A DNA stretch of 64,000 bases from the NCBI RefSeq assembly GCF_050624435.1, contig NC_134538.1, positions 118,008,437-118,072,436 on the forward strand, written 5' to 3'. Source of the stretch: Tenrec ecaudatus. Taxonomy: Eukaryota > Chordata > Mammalia > Afrosoricida > Tenrecidae. Position numbers and translations under genes: made by a program. Each line of letters opens with the position of its first letter. Position 1 is the first letter of the stretch. The notes beneath the pieces were generated by a model. That model ran no database searches, had not been told where the DNA came from, and saw only the letters and a list, made by a program, of their open reading frames with translations. Shown here piece after piece: positions 1-9,962 of the stretch.

Positions 1-270
1 TTGTCTTCAGCGATCATATCGGGGAGATGAGCACACAATGATATGATTTTTTTTGTTCTTTGATGCCTGATAACTGGTGTGCTTCTTCCATGTGGGTTTT
101 GTTGCTTCTGAGATAGATGGCCACTTTTTTACCTTCAAGCCTTTAAGACTCCAGATGCTATATCTTTTGATAGCTGGGCACCATCAGCTTTCTTCACCAC
201 ATTTTGTTATGCACCCACTTTGTCTTCAGATATCGTGTTGAGAAGGTGAGCATCATGGAATGCCAGTTCG
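1..270 (-). mobile_element. L1 3'UTR fragment, inverted, cut by window edge
   Basis: On the minus strand this matches the internal 3'UTR block of the full-length L1 at 2571-9732, around 8560-9040. Shared phrases include the reverse complements of CAAAGCCCACATGGAAGAAG and ATCAAAAGATATAGCATCTG. Similarity fades after about base 268. The L1 3' end lies off the left edge of the window. It has no coding capacity. Confidence 0.8.
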
Positions 271-327
271 CTATATATTTTAAAGCACATTTAATGATAC
301 TATCCACTACCTATCTTGGTCACTTCC

Positions 328-855
328 TGTGTTAGTCTGGATAAATTAGAGAAACAAATCCACAGAAACATTATGTGTGTGTGTGTTTATATGAGAGAGT
401 TTTATATAAAGGGTAAGTGTACATTAAGAAATCATTCCAACTCAGTGCTGCCCAATCCCATAAATTCATTAGCTCATATGTCCTATACCTACCTACAAAG
501 TCCTCCTCCATCTCATAAAATACACACAGTGATGCTGACTGCAGGAGGAAATCTGAATTAGTGAGTATGTAAGCATCTCAGTGCTGGAAGAGGTCTCCAC
601 ACGGTTTTTCCAGTACCCACGGCTGCATCAAGGTAGGTCCATGTGACTTCTCCTCAGGGATTTCTTGCAGGAAGTGAGCCTTACTAGCGGAAGCAGGGAA
701 CTGGCTAAGAGAGCTGAACCCTGGCCCAATCATCAGAAAGCAAGAGACCCGAGAACTATAAAAGGCGAGGCTCACCGAGCCATTTTTTCTCTGCCCTTCA
801 ACTAATCCCACATGTGTTTATTGCCAGGTTGCCATAATCAACCTTAACTATCTCA
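328..855 (+). mobile_element. Solo LTR, ERVL-like family
   Basis: The element opens with TGTGTTAG and ends in CA at 855. It shares its opening (GAGAAACAAAT...), a middle stretch and its ending with LTR-like copies at 13222, 40300, 44900 and 51215. The flanking pentamers are CTTCC (323-327) and GTTCC (856-860), a 5-bp duplication with one mismatch, which suits ERVL-class integration. There is a TATA-like ACTATAAAAGG near 760. No internal retroviral sequence adjoins it. The family assignment rests on structure, not a library match. Confidence 0.65.
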
Positions 856-860
856 GTTCC

Positions 861-1960
861 CTATATTGTGGTGGCTTGTATGTTGCTACAATGATGGAAC
901 TAATGCCATTAATATTTCAAAAAACTATAGGGTCTCCTACGCTAGATAGGTTCAGCAAAGTTCCCAGGCTAAGACATTAGGAAGGAATACTTGGTGATAT
1001 GCTTCAATTAATCCGTTAACTGATCTTCCGAGAACATAATTTGATACGGGAATGAAAGATGAACCCCTACGAGAAAGCCACTTAATAGCTATGGCTGTGG
1101 CAACAGTGGATTCCGCATAATGAGGATTGGAAATGGCAGGGGACAATCAGCTCAGTTGTACATGAGATTACGTGAGCTGGAGCTGATTCTGGTTCAACAC
1201 CACTAAATAAAAACAACAGTGATATTGTATGTGCAAACATTATCATTTCTTACTCAGAATCGTAGGGAAGTATTTTCATATCACCAAAATGAAAGTTATT
1301 TAGTAACTGTGTAATATTTAATTTTATAAATTATATTAGTATGACAGCATGTGCATTATCACTGATATTTTGCTATTATACCACTGAAAAACACATTTTA
1401 TAAAATGTTTTATTTTGCCAAATATGCACGTATTTATTTTTCCTGAGATAATTTTCTAAGAAAAAATTGCCACTTCAAAATATATATGAAGCTTTGACAA
1501 TATAACGCAAAATTATTTTTCTCGAGGTTTTATCCATAACATTTCTTGTCAGTAATACATGGAAACCTTACATCAATCCATTCTAACATGACAAAATATT
1601 ATAATAGACAAGAAAGGAATTAATTTAAATTCACTGGATAAAAATTCAGAATGTACTATTCACAGATCTCTGGAGAGCACAGATGGTATTCTGCGTAATG
1701 GTATTACTCTTTAAAAAAATTATAACAATTAGAATTGTTTAAGCATAAGTTTCACCAAAATTTTTGTTTGTGTCTATTATCAGTCTTGACATATATTTAG
1801 AACACTGGCTCTTCTAATACTTCACATCTTAAACTACTGACAGGATGATTAGAAGTTGCTTAGTGATGGCTATTTTAGTAGTAAACACATGGATGTAAAG
1901 TCATTTGCAAACGGTTAAAAGTTCAATGTTATAAAGAAAGATACACCTTTGTCCCCTTCC
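861..1960. other. AT-rich DNA, nothing recognised
   Basis: About 1.1 kb without recognisable genes or repeats. Short open frames here lack codon structure or motifs. Confidence 0.6.
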
Positions 1961-1961
1961 C

Positions 1962-2042
1962 CTCCACCCCACCCCCACCATCACCACCCCCACCATCACC
2001 ACCCCCACCATCACCACCCCCACCATCCCCACCCCCACCACC
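1962..2042. repeat. 15-bp minisatellite
   Basis: About five imperfect tandem units of CACCCCCACCATCAC, C-rich on the plus strand. Such arrays vary in length between individuals. Confidence 0.9.
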
Positions 2043-2224
2043 GAGGTCAATTCTTCCATTTCTATCCCAAGTCAGCTCTCATATTGCTTTAGAAAGTTGT
2101 GTGATTATCTCCACAACAATCTGCCTCATAAATTCCTATCATGATGGTAGCATTGTCAGGGTATAGATGTACATTGAAATAACCCCTGTCTTGCATTGAA
2201 CAGAAAGTATCCCTCCACCCCCAT

Positions 2225-2412
2225 TCAGTCAATTTCAATCTATAGGACCCTATAGGACAGACAGTGCTGCTAGATAGGGTCTTTGTGGGTGTGTATCTTT
2301 TCAGAAGCAGAGTGCCCCCATCTTTCTTCCCTGTATAGCCAATGGCAGGCTGGGCCACAGTCCTTTTGGCTAGCAAACAAACTCTTAATTCACAGCACTA
2401 ACAGGGCTCCCT
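2225..2412 (-). mobile_element. AfroSINE
   Basis: Read on the minus strand it starts GGAGCCCTG, passes through a degenerate tRNA-derived head, and ends in the afrotherian tail resembling GTCCTATAGGGTCC followed by a short ATTGA motif. Its divergence suggests an old copy. Confidence 0.8.
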
Positions 2413-2553
2413 CGTTACTTCATCACATAGTGAAAGACGGTGTCCATGTAGTGATCTGTACTACAAATTGTGTTCCAATATTCATTTTAGTTAGTACCAT
2501 AGGACATAGATTTAAGCCAAAGCAGCCAAATAGAAGAGCTAAAGACATGCTTT

Positions 2554-2570
2554 AAAATAATATACATTTC
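2554..2570 (+). repeat. Left target-site duplication of the full-length L1
   Basis: AAAATAATATACATTTC here recurs as AAAATAACATACATTTC at 9733-9749, matching at 16 of 17 bases. The pair brackets the L1 exactly and defines its 5' end. Confidence 0.85.
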
Positions 2571-3037
2571 CACTCACCCGTCCGGAGTTCCTGCTGCCAG
2601 ACCAGAAAATTGGGTGGTAAGACAAAGGAAACAGGGATGTGGAATCCTGAAATTAGAACCAGGGTACCAGGGTCTCTCCTGAACCCCTATTTGTGTGGGA
2701 TTTCCACTCACAAAGCAAACCAAGAACGTTCTGAAGCGCTCTAGCTTTGGCAAGCCTGCGGGCGCCAGCTGGATCCTTCCAGGGGCAGCCATTTCTGCAG
2801 GCGGACACCCGAGAGGGGACAGAATCCCAGACGCGAGGGGAACCCCATGCCGGAGCTCGCTGCGCTTGGTCGGCTGCCCTGAGCTCAAGGCCTGGGGAGT
2901 GGTGGTGGCGGGTAGCCAAAATTTAGAGCAGAAGAAAAAGCAGATATTTACCTCAGGTAGATTGTGGTGTGAGAGAAAATAGGTTAAAAGTCGAAAGTCC
3001 AGGAAGCGAATTTAGTTCCAATTGGCCGAGAAGGAAA
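2571..3037 (+). promoter_or_regulatory. GC-rich start of the L1 5'UTR (promoter region)
   Basis: The block from 2571 to about 2910 is the first sequence after the target duplication and is CpG-containing and GC-rich compared with flanks. Internal RNA polymerase II promoters sit here in mammalian L1s, so the role is inferred from position. Antisense frames across it (2574-2919) look like a by-product of base composition. No specific YY1 or RUNX site was confidently read. Confidence 0.55.
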
Positions 3038-3529
3038 TGTTAGGTAGGCTAGTGTAGGACAAGGGAATGTCCATTAACCCAAGCCCAGAGCCAAGCTAAG
3101 GAAATGAAGGAGTGGCACTGCACATGCTCAGAGGTTCAGGATTCCCTCCGGCAGGCGTGGGTGGGCCCTGAACTGATTGGCCCACCTAAGCCACCTGGAA
3201 TGGCCCATCTAGGCCACCTGGATTGGCCCACCTAGGCCAGGTGAATTCAATTCAGTCAATGAGGTCGATGAGGAGTCTTCCACCACACCTCCCTGTGGAA
3301 TCCTTGAAAAGGCAGGAGCCCAGAGTCAAGGCACACTTTTGTCTGTATGAAGCTGAGCAGCCGCCGCCAGGCTGCGTGGTCGGGAGGAGTCCTATGGGTG
3401 CTGTGTAAACCTGGAACTTTTTCTAACTCTCATAAAACTCACTTGGATCACGAATCAGGCTTCAATGTGAATTCTTTCTCGGAGGGGCCAAGGACTGAGG
3501 TATTATTCTAGCTCCAGAGAGATCTAACA
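3038..3529 (+). mobile_element. Solo LTR, ERV1 (gammaretrovirus-like) class
   Basis: Ends are TGTT...AACA with a perfect 4-bp duplication GAAA on both sides (3034-3037 and 3530-3533), as in class I endogenous retroviruses. It lies in the 5'UTR of the L1 in the same orientation, so it is younger than the L1. Visible parts are a triplicated 23-bp U3 motif (3175-3240), a degenerate TATA-like TTGAAAAGG near 3303, and an R/U5 stretch with CACTTGGATCACGA. The inverted copy at 58699-59199 is the same family. No viral genes remain. Confidence 0.85.
3175..3240 (+). repeat. Triplicated 23-bp motif in LTR U3
   Basis: Units start at 3175, 3198 and 3221. Each contains a variant of ATTGGCCCACCTAGGCCACC, and ATTGG is an inverted CCAAT box. 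The sister LTR at 58699-59199 seems to have one equivalent unit. Confidence 0.8.
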
Positions 3530-4967
3530 GAAACAACCCCCTTGATAAGCTGGATCTCCCCCTCTGGGCGTCCAAATCAGAGCATATCACAAGCATAACT
3601 TTTTTTTAAGGGTGAAATATATATTATTGGTTTACAACTCAAACCCAAGTCTGGTTGCTAAGCTCCAAGGAGCACATAGGGGAGCCCTTATCATAAATTA
3701 GCATAGGAAGAAGCCTAGCTAAAGAATTCAAGAACTCAGCTACAGGGCCTGGCAGCTTTTTGCATAACAAAGACCCACTATAGCAAGTATCAGCTTTAAA
3801 CAGCACCGAGCTGCAGCCCAGAGACTGTGGGAGAGAATTTCATTTGATTTTATTCTAGCTGGCCAGGGGGATAAAAATAAAAAATAAAACCCGCTGATCT
3901 AGTAAGCACCAGAAGACTAGATAGGACAATAAGCCCAGCTTCCCTCTCAGTGATTCTACACATAGCTGGGGAGGCCCTGCCTGTCTTGGGGCCCTAGACG
4001 GAGCTCGGGAAACACCCCAGCCCCCTCTTCCACCCCTGCAGCAGTGCTAAATACAGCACAAGGCAGGTACACCAGCGAACTCCAGCACTCAACTGACGCC
4101 TGGCCATGGGTGTGGTCTTGCCTTTGAAGAAATCCCACACAGCATCTGTGGAACCCTACATCAAAAGGGTACACCACCCTGCTACCTTGAGGAAGAGATG
4201 GAATTCCTCCAGCCTCATGGGCAGGTGATCAAGTCTCAGTTAACTCCTTACCTACTTCTCTATTTCTTCTCTATCTACTCAAAAGCCCTTCTATCCTTTC
4301 ATTCTCTATCCTGCCACAAGCCACTAGCGGCCTCCAGGCCACTCCCTTCTTCCTAGGGAAACTCCCACCTGCATTCATTGGCTTGGCAAGCAGCTGGAGA
4401 ATTCATGCTGGTCCTCTTCCACACACCAAGCAGCAGAGGGTTCTCCCCTACAAAAAGTGGGGGTATCCTCATCCTAAATCCTGAGGCCCTACAAGTGAGT
4501 GGGGGAAATGCCTGACCACCACTTGTGGGGCTCCACGCTACTGCAGGAACATCCACCCAATTCCAATGCAATCTCTCTGTCTACGGCAATTCCCCTGCCA
4601 GCTACAGAGCGCGACACCAAGGAGGGAATAGCCACACGACCTCCTCAGCACTACAGCTGCAGAGAAACACACCACAGGCCAGCCAAGGTGCTCCAAGAAC
4701 TGTGAAACCTATTTAGAGATTGGCCAAGGAAGCAACACCCTCATGGGTCCACCACAACTCGACCATTGTCACATGAGAGGAATATCCAACACACATTCCA
4801 AGTAACAGAATACTGGATGGTTCGGATAAGAGTGAAACCACAGGGAGATATAGCGATAGACTTACCCCTCAGTACAGACTTACCCCTCAGAACTACTGGC
4901 AGGTAGTTCATAGAAGTACTGATTAAAGAAACCCAAGAGAGAGCCCAGGGCTCTTTGACTCAGGAAA

Positions 4968-5974
4968 ATGACTCCAGGCTCCTCTAAAACAACACATATA
5001 CAGCAACCAGTTCTAACAGCTTCAATGAAAAAGCAGGAGAAACAGAAGACAATGTTGGAAGAAGTCATGAACCTAATGGTGGGCATAGAAGACACAGATA
5101 TTGACCTTCCACAAAAAGAAATTTTCAAAATGCCGCATGAAGTCATAAAGGATATGTGGGAAGCAATGCAGAAAAAAGATGAAATGATAGAGGAGATAAA
5201 GGCAACACACCAAAGGGAAATACAAGAGTTAGGGGTGAAATAACAAAATCCAGTGACAAATTGACAGACCCTGGCAATAGGATTGAAAAGGCAGAGAATC
5301 CCACCAGTGACCTAGAGGATAAATAAGCAGACCTCAGCAAATGGGAAAAGCAGTCAAATAAGACAATTAAAGAAAGTGAAGAAAACTTGAGAGCCATATC
5401 TGATGCTATGAAAAGGAACAATATTAGCATAATTGGACTACTGGAACAAGACACAACAAAGAAGTCAACAGCGAAAACAGCAAGGGAACTCTTAGAGGAA
5501 ATCTTCCCCAGCTAAATAAATGAAAATCAGGCAACCATTCAAGAGGCTGAAAGAACACCAGCCAGATTGAAACCCAAGAAGTCACCAAAACACATAATTG
5601 TCAAATTATCCAACTATAAGGAAAAGGAGAAGATCATAAAAGCAGCTAGGGAAAAACAAAATGTCACATTTAAAGGTATAAAAGTATGTTCAGATTTATC
5701 AGTGGAAATGATGAAGAAGAAGGGAGAATGGGGTAACATATTCCAAAAATTGAAGGAAAACAAGGCAAACCCAAGAATACTTTACACAGCCAAATTATCT
5801 ATTAAGAGAGATGGAGAAGTAAGAGTCCTCCCAGACAGAGTCAACCTCAAAGAATACATAAAAAGAAACCCAGCCCTACAAAAGATTCTTGCCAATTCAG
5901 TATGGGCAGAAGATCTACACTCACCGAGGGCAAATAAGAGACCATCACTTAGAACAACTCCACCCATAGGGTGA
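4968..5974 (+). pseudogene. L1 ORF1 remnant (RNA-binding chaperone)
   Basis: ORF1p is the trimeric RNA-binding protein that coats L1 RNA in the L1 RNP. The ATG at 4968 to the stop at 5974 spans about 335 codons, the usual ORF1 length, which supports this start. The N-terminal part is lysine/glutamate-rich with coiled-coil character (residues ~20-90). The C-terminal half keeps the RRM/CTD signature, including HIIVKLSNYKEKEKIIKAAR and RPALQKIL-like NPALQKIL. It is broken by a frameshift near 5237 and in-frame stops at 5324-5326 and 5513-5515. No intact protein can be made. The assignment to L1 is firm. Confidence 0.88.
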
Positions 5975-6098
5975 CAAAGAGGAACCAGCCCCCAGGACAG
6001 CATCAGCTCAATAGTGGAAAGAAGGCAAACATAGTCCACACAAAAAACAAGCGGATAAGATAGGTAGATAGGAAAATATACAACACAAAAGGTTCAAG

Positions 6099-7105
6099 AT
6101 GACATCACAGAGTCCACAGATAGATATAATAGCACTGAATATCAATGGCCTGAACACAGGCATTAAAAGTCAGAGGCTAACAGACTGGCTCAGGAAACGT
6201 AACCCACCGATCTGCTGCCTCGAGGAGACTCATCTCAAGCTTACAGACAAAAACAGGTTGAGAATTAAAGGCTGGAGAAAAATATACCAAGCAAATGGTA
6301 ATGCAAAAAAAGCAGGGGTAGTGATCTTAATATCTGCCCAAACTGACCTCAAGATACAGTCCATAACAAAGACCAGGTGGGGACTATAAATGCTCAAGGG
6401 AACAATCGACCAAGGACCAGTGAGCATAATAAACATATATGCACCTAACGAGAGACCTACTTACAATAAGAGAAAAACTAAGTGCCCACTGAGGAGGTGG
6501 GCAAAGGACCTGAACAGAAGTTTCACAGAATCTGAAATCCGAATGGCCAATACATATATGAGAAAATGTTCCTGATCATTAGCCATAAGAGAAATGCAAA
6601 TCAAAACAACTATGAGATACCACCTAACAGCCTCAAAGATAGCCCAATTCAAAAAATCAGAAAGCAACAAATGTTGGAGGGGCTGTGGTGAGACAGGAAC
6701 TCTCATCCACTGCTGGTGTATCGGTAGGTATGTATAGCCACTATGGAAATCGATTTGGCGATTTCTCAAACACATGGAAATTGAATTACCATATGACCCA
6801 GCAATCCCCCTACTGGGCATATACCCAGAAGAGGCAGGAGAAAACCATGGCCAGACATCTGTGCTCCAATGTTCATTGCAGCACAGTTCACCATCGCAAG
6901 GAGTTGGAAACAACCCAAATTCCCATCAACAGATGAATGGATTAAAAAACTGTGGTACATACATACAATGAAGTCCTATGCATCACTAAAAAGGACTGAT
7001 GAATGCATGAAGCATATCGCCACATGGGAAGAGCTGGAGGAAATTATGCTAAGTGAAGTAAGCCAAGCCCAAAAGGACAAGTATAACATGAGTCTGCTGA
7101 GATAA
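6099..7105 (+). pseudogene. L1 ORF2 remnant: endonuclease fused to C-terminus, RT deleted
   Basis: ORF2p normally has an AP-like endonuclease, reverse transcriptase and a C-terminal cysteine-rich domain in ~1,275 residues. The reading starts MTSQSPQIDIIALNINGLN and includes CCLEETH (catalytic N and E of the endonuclease) and NIYAPN. At about 6470-6486 it jumps to RRWAKDLNRSF, which belongs near residue 1,080. It then continues through [15 protein letters not shown] and LPYDPAIPLLGIYP to the end. The RT palm with FADD is absent. There are also in-frame stops at 6387-6389 and 6573-6575 and a frameshift near 6850. It starts 124 bases after ORF1, as in active L1s. The junction could be a genomic deletion or a copy of a spliced RNA; the sequence alone does not decide. 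Confidence 0.88.
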
Positions 7106-9732
7106 GTTTATATATATAGAAAAAAGAGAGAACAGAAAGGTAAGTGCAAAAGGAGCACAGGGAAAAAGCTACTGTATACAAACACTTCAGGGGTGAGGTC
7201 CAGGTAGTATGGCAGGGGCTAGACCAAATCCAGAGGTACATATGGTAGCCAACTGAAAAGGGGGTGCAGGGAGGAAAGGGGAAAGAAAAAAAAGGAGTGT
7301 GATGGGGGAATAGAGCACTGACCCTCCCAAGGGTAGGGTATTGTTTGTGTCTCCACAGGGAAAAAAGGACCAGATATAAAGCCAGTGGCAGATAAATGCA
7401 GTGCACCGGCAAGGAGTGGGGAGCCAGTGGAGGGGCCTAAGGGCTCGGCCCCTATACCAGCTATGTGGACAGCCACCAGAATAATTTACTTGAAAGGATG
7501 GCATTGAAGCTGCAGCTAGGGGAGAGGGGCATGTCTGATCAGAGCAAATGGGAGCAAATGAAGCGGGAGGAAGAGAGAGTGGAGCACATCCTGGCCCATC
7601 AGGCCTAGAAGACGATATCCCGCTCTGAACAGCCAATGGACAGAGTGGACAATATGGCTGATCCGACTATGAGACACGTTGTCCCTTGATGGCCCAGGAC
7701 CCTAAAGGGGACAACACTGGAGACTCAGTGTTGGGACTGGACCAGACTGACCCTGTGACACTAAGGCAAACTACTAAAAGTGTGCGGCAGAGCAACCATG
7801 GGAGCAGAGTAGGGAGCCATTGAGGGAATACAAAGGCCAGATTCTGGGGCCAAAGCATGGTACCCCATGAGACCTGACTGAATGCACACCTAGAGATCAA
7901 AAATCAGACCTTGATCTACTTACAGGTTTTTGTTTCTTTCTAAATTTTTTGTCTTTTAATTAATTTATTCTTCTATGGGTAATTAGTTTCCTTTTTTTTG
8001 TTGTCATTGCTGTGTTCTCACCCATTGCCTATCTTGCTATGGCTTGATTTTTGGTGCATATCATTATCTTTACAGATCTATCCAAATACGGTAGACTGGG
8101 TGAATAGTCTGGAGGAGAAAACAATGGGACCAATGGTTCCCAGGGGACACGGGAGAGTGGGAGGAGGAGGTAAGGAGGTGATGCTGACAAACCCAGGGAC
8201 AGTGAAGTAACAAGTGATCTAAAATCAGTGGCAAGGAGGATGTGAGAGGTTGGGTAGGGATTCAGCAAGGGCAAGGTAACCAAGAGAAATTATTGAAACC
8301 CAAATGAAGGCTGAGCATGATAGTGGGAAAAAAATGAAAGTGTAAGGAAATAGATGAAAAAACTAGGTGACAAAGAGTATGTAGAGGGGTCTAAAGACTG
8401 GAATGTACATATGTAAATATATTTATATAAAAGTGTGGGGAAATCGATCTATGTGCATATATTTTTAGGTTTAGTATTAAGCAGCAGATGGACATTGAGC
8501 CTCCACTCAAGCACTTACTCAATGAAAGAACACGTTATTCTATTAAATTGGCATTCTAGGATGCATACCTTCTCGACACAATTGCTGAAGAAAAAATGTG
8601 TGCATAAGCAAATGTGATGAAGAAAGTTGATGGTTCCCGGCTATCAAAAGATATAGCATCTGGCGTCTTAAAGGCTTGAAGATAAACAAGCAGCCATCTA
8701 GCTGAGAAGCATCAAAGCCCACATGGAAGAAGCACACCAGCCAGTCTGACCATGAGGTGTAGAAGGGACCAGTTATCAGACATCAATGAACTAAAAACCA
8801 TAGCAGTGGGTGGTCACCTTCCTGATACGATCACTGAAGACAAACGTGTGCATAAGCAAATGTGGCAAAGAAAGCTGATGGTTCCCAGCTATCAAAAGAT
8901 ATAGCATCTGCTGTCTTGGAGGCTAGAAGATAAACAAGTGGTCATCTAGTTCAGAAGCAACAAAGCCCACGTGGAAGAAAAACACCAGCCTGTGTGATCA
9001 TGAGCTGTCGAAGGGACCAGGTATCAAGTATCAAGGAACAAAATATCAAAACTTTGCAAATGTGTGAGTGCAGAGTGGAGACTCAAAGCCCATTGGTAAT
9101 GGGTGAGTACAAAGTGGAGACTCAAAGCCCATCCAGCCAACCAGACTCCCCCTTACTGAAGGGCTGTGGAGAGGAGATGAGCCAGTCAGGGTGCAGGGTA
9201 GCAACAAAGAAACATATATCTTTCCTCTAGTTCTTAAATACTCCCCCCCCCACCTATCATGATCCCAATTCTACCTTACAAATCCTATTAGACCAGAGGA
9301 TGTACATTGGTACATATATCAACTGGAAACACAGGGAATCCAGGACAGATGACTCCTCCAGAACCAGTTGTTAGAGTAGCGATGCCTGGAGGGTGGAGGG
9401 AATGTGGGGTAAAAAGGGGGAACTGATTACAAGAATCTACGTATAGCCTCCTCCCGGGGGGATGGACAGCAGAGAAGAGGGCAGGGGGAGACTTCGAACA
9501 GTGTAACATATGACAAAATAATAACAATTTATGAATTAAGAAGGGTTCATGAGGTAGGGGGGAGTGGGAGTGATGGGGGGAAAGAGCAGCTGATATTAAA
9601 GGCTCAAGTTGAAGGCAAATGTTTTGAGAATGATGATGGCAACAAATGTACATATGCGCTTGACACAAAGGATGTATGTATGGATAGTGATAAGAGTTGT
9701 ACGAGCCCCCAATAAAATGATTTAATAAAAAT
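7106..9732 (+). other. L1 3'UTR, about 2.6 kb
   Basis: Runs from the ORF2 stop to the poly(A) end. The last ~1.8 kb recurs at 45150-46888, and shorter terminal parts recur at 27263, 31786, 50055 and 53182, proving it belongs to the element. It carries an internal tandem duplication, a G-rich purine tract (about 9550-9590) and a final ATAAGAGTTGTACGAGCCCC before AATAAAATGATTT. Mammalian L1 3'UTRs are usually much shorter, so the length is unusual. Confidence 0.8.
8571..9055 (+). repeat. ~250-bp tandem duplication inside the L1 3'UTR
   Basis: Unit 1 spans about 8571-8806 and unit 2 about 8821-9055. Both contain GTGCATAAGCAAATGTG, then TCAAAAGATATAGCATCTG, then AAAGCCCAC.TGGAAGAA. The same two-unit arrangement is present in the copy at 45150-46888 (units near 45770 and 46021), so the duplication existed in the source element. 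Confidence 0.85.
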
Positions 9733-9776
9733 AAAATAACATACATTTCAAAAAGTTTATTATCTTTTAATTCCAT
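9288..9776 (-). other. Antisense open frame across the L1 3'UTR end
   Basis: A 162-codon frame on the minus strand. Recognisably related antisense frames are open in L1 tails at 46517-46825, 53307-53684 and 50072-50260 (plus strand in that inverted copy), sharing PHEP, PPGRR and HPPGIAT-like stretches. The region is C-rich antisense, which lowers stop frequency, so this may be compositional. No known domain is visible. Confidence 0.35.
9733..9749 (+). repeat. Right target-site duplication of the full-length L1
   Basis: AAAATAACATACATTTC follows the A-rich tail and pairs with 2554-2570. Confidence 0.85.
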
Positions 9777-9849
9777 TATTCTATTAAATTTTTAAAACAT
9801 ACATACATAGGTTTCAAAAATTTTTATGTGTGTATAAAGTTTGAGTGTG

Positions 9850-9962
9850 AATCTTCACTGAAGTAGACAGGAAGATCCTTCTGTCTGGGAGCAGCTAGTG
9901 GGTTTTTGCCAACTTTTCAGCTAACCATTGAGTGTTTTAACTACTGCGCAACCAGGGCTTCC
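9850..9962 (-). mobile_element. AfroSINE, head fragment
   Basis: On the minus strand it begins GGAAGCCCTGGTTGCGCAGT and keeps the tRNA-like head; the 3' tail is lost. Confidence 0.7.

Larger units (their letters stand above)
2571..9732 (+). mobile_element. Full-length LINE-1 insertion lacking the RT domain
   Basis: The 17-bp direct repeats at 2554-2570 and 9733-9749, plus an A-rich 3' end after AATAAAATGATTTAATAAAA, show one target-primed insertion. The order is a long 5'UTR (2571-4967, interrupted by an ERV1-class LTR), ORF1 remnant (4968-5974), a 124-bp spacer, ORF2 remnant (6099-7105) and a 3'UTR of about 2.6 kb. The first ~430 bases are GC-richer than the surroundings. ORF2 keeps the start of the endonuclease and the C-terminal cysteine-rich region, but about 950 codons between them are missing, so the copy cannot make reverse transcriptase. 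Stops and frameshifts make it inactive. The terminal 3'UTR recurs elsewhere in the window. Confidence 0.9.

Noticed and set aside
2574..2982. Overlapping open frames on both strands in a GC-rich block, resembling a CpG-island first exon
   Set aside because: The 17-bp duplication places this block at the very start of an L1 5'UTR, and the frames show no domain or codon pattern.
8571..9055. Tandem units considered as a CRISPR-like or satellite array
   Set aside because: Only two ~250-bp units inside an L1 3'UTR; CRISPR arrays are prokaryotic and have short repeats with spacers.
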